DNA of 64,000 nt from JBHJGM01 sp050331815 (lineage in GTDB: Bacteria > Verrucomicrobiota > Verrucomicrobiia > Opitutales > JBHJGM01): assembly GCA_050331815.1 (NCBI GenBank), contig JBHJGM010000002.1, positions 294,342 through 358,341 of the forward strand, read 5' to 3'. The notes below the pieces were generated by a model. It saw only the letters and a list, made by a program, of their open reading frames with translations, ran no database searches and had not been told where the DNA came from. Positions within the stretch are counted from its first letter, which is position 1, and every line of letters starts with the position of its first letter. Positions 52,728-58,463 of the stretch are shown piece after piece. Both the position numbers and the translations under genes were made by a program.

Positions 52728-53204
52728 TTAAAATTTTGCACCTGGTGAATTACGTTGGTTGTAGTTACCTGGATCTCTTGGGCCACGATCAGCTGACAAT
52801 CGATTATGTTCGTCAATGTACGATTGCCTCTCGTTTGGTGACTCTGTCCAGTCAGTGCGTACATGAGGATCATCATGCTTCCCGGCTTTTTCACGTGCAG
52901 TTTGTTTCGCCCTCTTCGGTGTACCCTTTCCATGATATCGCTTGCCACTCTTAAATCAGTGGGTATAGGAGCCAACTGTTTTTGCTCCTAGTTGGTAGCC
53001 ATTTTTCAGCAAGCCCTTCTGGTTCAAGAGATCATAGACATCGCCGGCGTAGCCGCCCCATCGGTAGGCTTCGTTGCAATCGGGATCATAGCGGTCGTCA
53101 TCATAACCGAAACCTTGTCGAAAGGCCTTCGTGCCACCCATCGAGGCGGTATCACCCAGTCCGACCAAGGCATCAGAAACAAGATTGTCTTGGATGGCTC
53201 CTTC
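52728..53204 (-). pseudogene. Displaced RHS toxin tip interrupted by one in-frame stop
   Basis: One reading frame of 159 codons is broken only by TGA at 52956-52958. Before the stop it reads VGLGDTASMGGTKAFRQGFG...QLGAKTVGSYTH, a pre-toxin-type segment. After the stop the same frame continues FKSGKRYHGKGTPKRAKQTA...WTESPNERQSYIDEH...NYNQRNSPGAKF and then a normal TAA. The YHGKG...R...NYN...SPG-K ending is one I recall from RHS C-termini, and the YxGKG...R part is loosely like GIY-YIG nucleases. No RHS core or start codon is present. It is an orphan tip, probably inactive unless the stop is read through. Confidence 0.72.
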
Positions 53205-53282
53205 TTACCATCTGGGAAGTTTCACGGTGTCTAAAATTGTGAGATTTACAACCTAGTAGCTATTTCTGCATCTATGCTTGCT

Positions 53283-53558
53283 TTAATTTTTAGGACTACT
53301 TTTGTTGGCTCGTGATTGGACTTTCACTTTTTCACGTAATGGAACAAGTGCTATTAATATTGAAACTAGTGAAAATAAAATTGACGCTGCCTTATATAAC
53401 TCAACAGATGAGATTCCTAATAACGAAAATAGGCCCCATACGTATGCTTCGATGACGAGCAGAATCTGGTATAAACCTAAGTATACGCTAAAAAAGGCCA
53501 AGCCTCCCCACGAAGATATTACGAGTATCCTAATAAACCGATTCATCACATTTGTCAT
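53283..53558 (-). CDS. Small membrane protein, candidate immunity protein
   Basis: This 91-residue protein has two to three hydrophobic segments (ILVISSWGGLAFFSVYLGLYQILLVI, VWGLFSLLGISS, AASILFSLVSILIALVPL) and a basic C-terminus (REKVKVQSRANKSSPKN). ATG 53558 has AGG eight bases upstream and follows the RHS-tip gene at 53566 by 7 bp. Its position and tight spacing suggest it protects against that tip. A multi-pass membrane immunity protein would fit a pore-forming or membrane-acting toxin; the glycine-rich hydrophobic tip upstream is compatible with that, but this is inference. Confidence 0.65.
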   Translation of the reverse strand: MTNVMNRFIRILVISSWGGLAFFSVYLGLYQILLVIEAYVWGLFSLLGISSVELYKAASILFSLVSILIALVPLREKVKVQSRANKSSPKN

Positions 53559-53565
53559 TTTTGGC

Positions 53566-54444
53566 CTAATGATATCGATGGCGACCCCCTCTACGTCTTT
53601 GTGATCTTCGCCTCGGCTCTGATTCCCTCTTTTCGTCAATAAGATCAACATTATCGTCAGCTACATTTTGGAAGATCATTTGATTTAAGTGCAGCATAAC
53701 CTGCTCCACAGGCATATCTCTTAAGACATCTCCAAACCGATCCAAAAACTTGCCAAGGAAACCACCTGTCAGTCCACCCCAAAAGCCACTTTCAAGCACC
53801 GACGATGCACAGGGATCCGTACTATCATCACCGTCGAAAGCGTCAAAGAGTTCGTCGACAAGGGCTTCAGCCATTCCTCCAGCAGCACCAGAGACGCCTG
53901 TAGCGATGGCCATAGTACTTCTTGCAAGCGCTGGATTGAATGTGGTGGCCATAACGACCCCTCCTACGAATCCAGAAACAAAACCTTGGACAGGATCTCC
54001 GCCGGTTAGGCCCTCGTATGCGGCATTGAAGAGTCCTCCGGCAAGTCCAGCTCCGGCTTGAACCCAAAATCGTCCGTCAGGATCTATCCTGTTTAAGGGA
54101 TTGTTGCCGACATACGCATAAACATTCGGCCCATCGACGAAGCCCAGGGGGTCTCGGCTCAGCCAGCGGCCGAGTTCCGAGTCGTAGGCTCGGTATTGTG
54201 CCAAATACAACCCACTGCCGGCATGATGGAAGTGCCCGGTGTAGAGGAAGTCGCTTTCGGCGCCGGTTCCGGCGGTCTTCGTCGTCTCGCCCCAGGGGTC
54301 GTAGTCGTAGCGGGATTCAACCGTTGTTCCATCGTTGGCGACCACTTCGCGCGTTGAGCCCAGGTGATCCTTGGTACAAAAGTACTGGTTAGCTCCCTCG
54401 GTGAAGCCGCTTGCTATGCAAGACACCATTATTACTAAAAACAA
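53566..54444 (-). CDS. Orphan RHS core-plus-tip module, glycine-rich hydrophobic tip
   Basis: This frame of up to 292 residues begins at the end of an RHS core. It has SGFTEGANQYFCTKDHLGSTREVV, YDPWGE, FLYTGHFHHAGSGLYL, then DPLGFVDGPNVYAYVGNNPLNRIDPDG, nearly identical in sequence to the full-length protein encoded at 58464. After DPDG the tip is unique: a Gly/Ala-rich hydrophobic stretch (WVQAGAGLAGGLFNAAYEG, GFVSGFVGGVVMATTF, GFWGGLTGGFLGKF) and a basic end (RRRSQRRRGGRHRYH). It lacks the signal peptide, peptidase domain and YD repeats. It may be silent until recombined onto the full-length gene, or expressed from its own start. Confidence 0.8.
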   Translation of the reverse strand: MFLVIMVSCIASGFTEGANQYFCTKDHLGSTREVVANDGTTVESRYDYDPWGETTKTAGTGAESDFLYTGHFHHAGSGLYLAQYRAYDSELGRWLSRDPLGFVDGPNVYAYVGNNPLNRIDPDGRFWVQAGAGLAGGLFNAAYEGLTGGDPVQGFVSGFVGGVVMATTFNPALARSTMAIATGVSGAAGGMAEALVDELFDAFDGDDSTDPCASSVLESGFWGGLTGGFLGKFLDRFGDVLRDMPVEQVMLHLNQMIFQNVADDNVDLIDEKRESEPRRRSQRRRGGRHRYH

Positions 54445-54466
54445 AGAGATTTAGAATTTAGTACTT

Positions 54467-54925
54467 TTACTCTCTTTTCAGCAAGTATGTATCTCCTGGC
54501 ATTTCTCCCTCATAGAAGCAAACGCTACCTGGGACAATAGATACTACCGACCCAAGTCCGATTCCATGTATCATCGTAATGCAATCCTTAAATGGCAGTT
54601 GCTTTTGGTCTGCTGCGTCCCACTGAGATATAATGTAGCAGATACCTGACCATGTTTTTGGTAATTTTATAATATCATTTAATGACGTGCTTTGAAGCGA
54701 TGTTACCTCTATTTTCTCAAGGAGATTAGGGCAGAAATCTCTAGAATCCGCTAAGCGAGTCAGAAACCGACTCCGTATTTTGGGATTACCAAATTTCATT
54801 AACCAGCGCTCCCTTCGCTCAGGCAAGACGAAGGTTTCTATAAATGCGATTTCGTGTGGGTTCAAATCAGGCACGGCATATTCACTATGGATAACAATTA
54901 AATGATCCATACCATACTGGGTCAT
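54467..54925 (-). CDS. Unrecognised cassette protein (152 aa)
   Basis: This is a soluble protein of 147-152 residues (ATG 54925 or ATG 54910). It has no signal peptide or membrane helix. Visible segments are IVIHSEYAVPDLNPHEIAFI, LPERRERWLMKFGNPKIRSR and CFYEGEMPGDTYLLKRE near the end. Its 5' end overlaps the preceding gene by about 40 bp in another frame, suggesting coupled translation. It lies between the hairpin element at 55194 and the orphan RHS module at 54444. Its base composition is AT-rich like the other cassette genes. It may be an immunity protein whose toxin tip has been lost. No family recognised. Confidence 0.65.
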   Translation of the reverse strand: MTQYGMDHLIVIHSEYAVPDLNPHEIAFIETFVLPERRERWLMKFGNPKIRSRFLTRLADSRDFCPNLLEKIEVTSLQSTSLNDIIKLPKTWSGICYIISQWDAADQKQLPFKDCITMIHGIGLGSVVSIVPGSVCFYEGEMPGDTYLLKRE

Positions 54926-55181
54926 CTTTAGTCAGGTCTTTAGCGTACTTTTCTATTTCCTGATCCTGCCCAGCAGCACTAAAAACACGCTTCTCTCCGA
55001 GTGAGCATACCTCATAGCCATCGCCGGCTAATGCGCTCTTTAGAATGTAGTTTGCTTTGGCAGAGTGTTCGGCGAGCACAAGACAGTTTACAAAGGCACC
55101 CGAATACTCGGAAGGAAAACCTTTCGTCAACCGCTTCCAATACGGTTTTACTTCAACAAGACTAAATACGAATACCGTCAT
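54885..55181 (-). CDS. Unrecognised small cassette protein (98 aa)
   Basis: This is a 98-residue soluble protein starting at ATG 55181, only 12 bp inside the edge of the hairpin element at 55194. Sequence features are VEVKPYWKRLTKGFPSEYSG, FVNCLVLAEHSAKANYILKSAL and a C-terminal DDPVWYGSFNCYP. It overlaps the next gene by 41 bp. The hairpin element may have replaced its upstream region, including any toxin tip it once served. No ribosome site is evident. Function unknown; an immunity role is suggested only by location. Confidence 0.6.
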   Translation of the reverse strand: MTVFVFSLVEVKPYWKRLTKGFPSEYSGAFVNCLVLAEHSAKANYILKSALAGDGYEVCSLGEKRVFSAAGQDQEIEKYAKDLTKDDPVWYGSFNCYP

Positions 55182-55193
55182 CACGAACTTCAG

Positions 55194-55284
55194 GAGACTC
55201 AAAAAGGGGTCAGACCTCCGCAGGAAAATGGAAAATAGATTGTATCATTTCCATCTTGCCGAAGCCTGACCCCTTTGGGTGTTC
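55194..55284. repeat. 91-bp hairpin (MITE/REP-like) element, copy 2
   Basis: This is the second copy of the element at 51497, of equal length, with only a few base differences in the GGGGTCA(G/A)(A/G)CCT and GCCGA(A/G)GCCTG parts. It separates a partial cassette-junction repeat (55315-55342) from the gene starting at 55181. Both copies have the same orientation, so together they could act as a recombination pair bracketing 3.7 kb. Confidence 0.8.
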
Positions 55285-55336
55285 CCTAGATCATATGAGC
55301 CTTGGCACAGGACCGGCTTATGGTTGGCCTGTAGGT

Positions 55337-55786
55337 TTATTCAGATTGGCTTGTAGATTCGCTTTGGCTCAGATCGACAAACGCAAAACCCGCGCCTTTT
55401 GGAATCTCCTCTAAAAAAAGAGAGTACTCATCGAAGCAAATCAACGCAACCGTCAGCTCATATTTACTAAAATCAATAAGCTCTGCATAAATTGCACGAC
55501 CATCAACGGCTATTATTTCAATACGTTTCTTTCCGTCTTCAAATATGAATATCTGATAGAGCCTTTCATCTACACCTACAAAGGAAAATAGGTGGTCCGG
55601 TTTAGCTTGAATCGATTCATTGACGTTGTCTCCGCATCCTATCCTAGAATTGGTAAGCATAGAAGCAATGTCTTCCGTAGAATGAAGCGGCGAATCGTTC
55701 CCGCATCCAAACAGTATTAACAGCCACAAGAACGCTACAGCGCTTATGCCAACTGAACGTCGATTTAACAGATAGCTTCTATACAT
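55337..55786 (-). CDS. Predicted lipoprotein, candidate immunity protein
   Basis: This 149-residue protein starts at ATG 55786 with a basic N-terminus, a hydrophobic segment (VGISAVAFLWLLILFGC) and a lipobox-like LFGC, then an Asp/Glu-rich mature part (STEDIASMLTNSRIGCGDN, IDFSKYELTVALICFDEYSL). The open frame upstream runs into the preceding gene and is ignored. It begins 16 bp after the orphan RHS module at 55803, the usual immunity slot. A periplasmic lipoprotein immunity would imply a toxin that acts in or passes through the periplasm; that is inference. Confidence 0.7.
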   Translation of the reverse strand: MYRSYLLNRRSVGISAVAFLWLLILFGCGNDSPLHSTEDIASMLTNSRIGCGDNVNESIQAKPDHLFSFVGVDERLYQIFIFEDGKKRIEIIAVDGRAIYAELIDFSKYELTVALICFDEYSLFLEEIPKGAGFAFVDLSQSESTSQSE

Positions 55787-55802
55787 GAATAAGATAGGGC
55801 GA

Positions 55803-56696
55803 CTAATTGCCAATCTTCTGAGTTGAACCTCCGCCAGGGTAATCAATCGGCGTATACGGTATGTTGCGATTTTCTCCGCTCGTGTAAGTAATCGTAACGG
55901 GTTTTCCAGCATCTTTAAAATTTTGAGAAACTTCGTCGGCGATACGCTTGCCAAAGCAGATGTCCAAATTAATCTTAGGGTTATTTGTGAATCTAGAGGG
56001 GTGAAGTGCGTCAATCAGCTCCTGAGACGAAATCGATGATTCTGTACCTTTCTCTGAAGACACACCCCATATCTCAGACCCATTGTGATGTGCGCTAATG
56101 CTAAATTTAGAAATCCCATAAGACTTTCTTGGTATTATGCGCCTTGCATGGCTAGGGACAGGATTAGCGGCTAGTGCATCTAGCACGTCGCGTGTGCGTG
56201 CAGTGCCGGCGCTTTCACATCTGGGAGGCGAGTATTGTCTTCTCCCATTTGAACTCGAAGCTCGCCTACTACTCATAACTTTGTAGTAAGTTCCAGTTCT
56301 GTTGTGTACGATTTCACCAGGATTAGATCCCTTTAACCCGTGCACCTCATAAACGTTGATTGGATTGTTGCCGACATACGCATATACGTTTGGCCCATCA
56401 ATGAAGCCTAGCGGGTCTCGACTCAGCCACCTTCCTAGCTCTGCGTCGTACGCCCTGTACTTAGCTAGATACAACCCACTGCCGGCATGGTAAAAGTGCC
56501 CAGTGTAGAGGAAGTCACTCTCCGCGCCGGTGCCGCCGATTTTCGTCGTTTCGCCCCAGGGGTCGTAGTCGTAGCGGGATTCGACGGTGACTCCGTCATT
56601 GGCTACCACCTCGCGCGTTGAGCCCAGGTGATCTTTTGTGTAAAAGAAAATGTTGCTGTCCTCGATGAATCCTCTTGCAACATAGCAGCGGGCCAC
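55803..56696 (-). CDS. Orphan RHS core-plus-tip module, candidate protease-fold tip
   Basis: The N-terminal 115 residues are RHS core (RGFIEDSN...DHLGSTREVV, YDPWGE, HFYHAGSGLYLAKYRAYD, DPLGFIDGPNVYAYVGNNP) and start at the same core position as the module at 54444. The tip from about residue 118 reads GLKGSNPGEIVHNRTGTYYKVM, then ISKFSISAHHNGSEIWGVSS, SSQELIDALHPSRF and NLDICFGKRIADEVSQNF. The order His-containing strand, (I/S)xxELxxxL helix, LDxCxxG strand recalls caspase/C80-like peptidase folds found in RHS tips; this is a weak pattern match. No signal peptide or YD repeats are present. Expression from ATG 56696 is possible but unproven. Confidence 0.78.
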   Translation of the reverse strand: MARCYVARGFIEDSNIFFYTKDHLGSTREVVANDGVTVESRYDYDPWGETTKIGGTGAESDFLYTGHFYHAGSGLYLAKYRAYDAELGRWLSRDPLGFIDGPNVYAYVGNNPINVYEVHGLKGSNPGEIVHNRTGTYYKVMSSRRASSSNGRRQYSPPRCESAGTARTRDVLDALAANPVPSHARRIIPRKSYGISKFSISAHHNGSEIWGVSSEKGTESSISSQELIDALHPSRFTNNPKINLDICFGKRIADEVSQNFKDAGKPVTITYTSGENRNIPYTPIDYPGGGSTQKIGN

Positions 56697-56723
56697 GAAC
56701 AGGGCTGGGTGTTTGGTCGTTCA

Positions 56724-56869
56724 GTTAAAGGTAGGCAAAGTTCGCTCCTGAAAAGATGGAGGGTTGACAGTCGAGAAGCTACCTAATGCGCGATTACCTA
56801 AGGTTCAGCATCCATATTTGGTATGCCCTCGGCTATCTCGGCTATGGTTGACCTGTGTAGGAGGTTCAC
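56724..56869. repeat. Cassette-junction repeat, copy B
   Basis: This is the partner of 51607-51741. It lies between the end of the 152-residue gene at 56890 and the start of the RHS module at 56696. It includes a small internal duplication (CGGCTATCTCGGCTATGG) absent from copy A. As with copy A, no conserved reading frame is seen. Confidence 0.75.
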
Positions 56870-56889
56870 TTTCGTTGAAAATCAAAACC

Positions 56890-57348
56890 TCATTCATCAT
56901 TTTGAGGCTCCTTTGGTTTCTTCAAAGAAATCCTAGTCTGGAGGTCTTTGTGATGCTCATTTACTGAGACTACTTTGGCATCTTCTAGCGCACAAAGAAT
57001 TCCTTCACTCCAACGGTCATTAAGATAACTGACTGGCAAGGGAAAGGCATACTTTGCGCTAAGAGCTTCATTGTCGACGCAACACCATTCAACATTGTCT
57101 TTCTTAAAGAAGACATGTATGCGATTTAATGCTACGAATATTGAATGCAGTGCATCAACGCCGACGCCTCGACCACTGCTTAAAATTATGCCATTAGTCT
57201 CAGCTATTGTGTACTGACACTCCCAAAAATCTTTCTTCGTTTCCTCAGGCATATCAAGAGAGAGCTTGCAATAGTGAGGCTCATGCTTGCTTGAGTTCCG
57301 ATCTTTAAAGCGTGTTGCCCCTATTAAATGTTTCTTATCTTGATTCAT
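56890..57348 (-). CDS. Cassette protein, candidate immunity protein (152 aa)
   Basis: This is a 152-residue soluble protein. It shows a beta-rich first half (HYCKLSLDMPEETKKDFWECQYTI), then ILSSGRGVGVDALHSIFVALNRI, a block like those in DUF6968-type immunity proteins (a G-x-D-x-x-x-A-L-x-x-A-L pattern), and an acidic and lysine-rich C-terminus. It starts 9 bp after the broken tip that ends at 57358 and ends just before junction repeat B, so it is the presumed immunity gene of that tip. The family call is tentative. Confidence 0.65.
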   Translation of the reverse strand: MNQDKKHLIGATRFKDRNSSKHEPHYCKLSLDMPEETKKDFWECQYTIAETNGIILSSGRGVGVDALHSIFVALNRIHVFFKKDNVEWCCVDNEALSAKYAFPLPVSYLNDRWSEGILCALEDAKVVSVNEHHKDLQTRISLKKPKEPQNDE

Positions 57349-57357
57349 ATTAGCTTA

Positions 57358-57888
57358 TCAATCACCAAACGCCTCATAGCATAGACCTTTTCTCTGATTA
57401 ACTGATCCGGAATCATTCCCGTGGGATGCATCCATACATTGCCGACGAAGATGCGGTGGCATCGTATAGCAATAGTCTAACCATTCATCCTGATTCCAAT
57501 TACTAGCACCTTCCTGACACTTTCTGCATTCATCATCGTCACGGTTTGGGTTCTTAAATTCCAACGAAGGATCAAACTGAAAGCCCTATGAAAATTCGGG
57601 CTGAGGAACTGTAACATCATACATGTCGTAATGCATCTCTTCGCCTAACAACTTAGAGAGACCTTGGGTTTCTAATTCCCACAAGACTAGTGCTGCATGC
57701 ACAAATGCCACGCCTGTAACAAAGCCGCCTGCCGTTGCCGCTCTTCCAGCAACAGTTTTTCCTGCTGCAGGAAGAGTTTTTGTCGCTGTAGTATAAAGAC
57801 CAAGCCGGTCAATGCTGCCTAAGGGTGAGTTTCTCACATATGCGTACAGATTCGGCCCATCGATGAAGCCCAAAGGGTCACAAGAGAA
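57358..57888 (-). pseudogene. Displaced RHS tip with remnant of core, interrupted by one in-frame stop
   Basis: A single frame of 177 codons is broken only by TAG at 57586-57588. It opens FSCDPLGFIDGPNLYAYVRNSPLGSIDRLG, the last part of the RHS core, after which the tip reads TATKTLPAAGKTVAGRAATAGG...ELETQGLSKLLGEE. Beyond the stop the same frame goes on GFQFDPSLEFKNPNRDDDECRKC...MPPHLRRQCMDASHG...LCYEAFGD to a normal end. The Cys-containing end looks like an intact toxin C-terminus. The junction with non-RHS DNA falls within DPLG codons, further 3' in the core than in the two larger orphan modules. Confidence 0.75.
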
Positions 57889-57986
57889 TTACCTCTCAGT
57901 CTCGTTTCTCGCTCAGAAGCTGCTTTGCGTGTTTATCTTTGCTGCGACTTAGCACACCTTCCGTGCTTAGTCTGCGTTCGTTTTTG

Positions 57987-58460
57987 TCAGTCTTGAAGCA
58001 TTTTTATCATTTTTTTCCGATTGTGCATACGCGCATAGTCGAGTGCACTTTTGCCCTCATCATCCTGTGAGTCTTTCAAAGCGCCTGATTTAATCAGGAG
58101 CTCTACTATCTCGGGGGAGGCATAACAAACCGCAGTCATTAGCACGGTGCCTTGGTCATGTGCTCTATAATTCGGATCTGCGCCTGCAGAAAGTAGCAGC
58201 CTTACTCCTTCAATGCTGTCTTCACCACAAGCTTTTTGAAGCGGAGTATGCCCACAATCATCTTCTGCGTCCACTTTGCAACCGATAGAAATTAGAAAAC
58301 TGATAATCTCGATTTGGCTTTCTTGAGCGGCCCAATGCAGCAAAGTATACTCAGCTATTGTTTGCATTTTAGTGAGATCATGTGATGGAAATGTTTTCAG
58401 AAAGCTTAAATTTCCATTAACTACAGCATCAATTATATCTTCCTGAAGATCTTCATTCAT
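57987..58460 (-). CDS. Ankyrin-repeat protein, probable immunity protein of the full-length RHS
   Basis: This 157-residue protein has about three to four ankyrin repeats (YTLLHWAAQESQIEIISFLISIG, CGHTPLQKACGEDSIEGVRLLLSAGADPN, LMTAVCYASPEIVELLIKSGA, EGKSALDYARMHNRKKMIKMLQD). It starts 3 bp after the RHS stop codon, so it is almost certainly translated with it. Ankyrin proteins are established immunity partners for some polymorphic toxins; the assignment here rests on that and on position. Its AT-rich composition matches the toxin tip it follows rather than the RHS body. Confidence 0.82.
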   Translation of the reverse strand: MNEDLQEDIIDAVVNGNLSFLKTFPSHDLTKMQTIAEYTLLHWAAQESQIEIISFLISIGCKVDAEDDCGHTPLQKACGEDSIEGVRLLLSAGADPNYRAHDQGTVLMTAVCYASPEIVELLIKSGALKDSQDDEGKSALDYARMHNRKKMIKMLQD

Positions 58461-58463
58461 AAA

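Noticed and set aside
52529..52975. Minus-strand frame of 148 codons over the 5' part of the LRR gene and the broken tip
   Set aside because: It overlaps two better-supported frames; the tip frame shows recognisable toxin-like sequence and this one does not.
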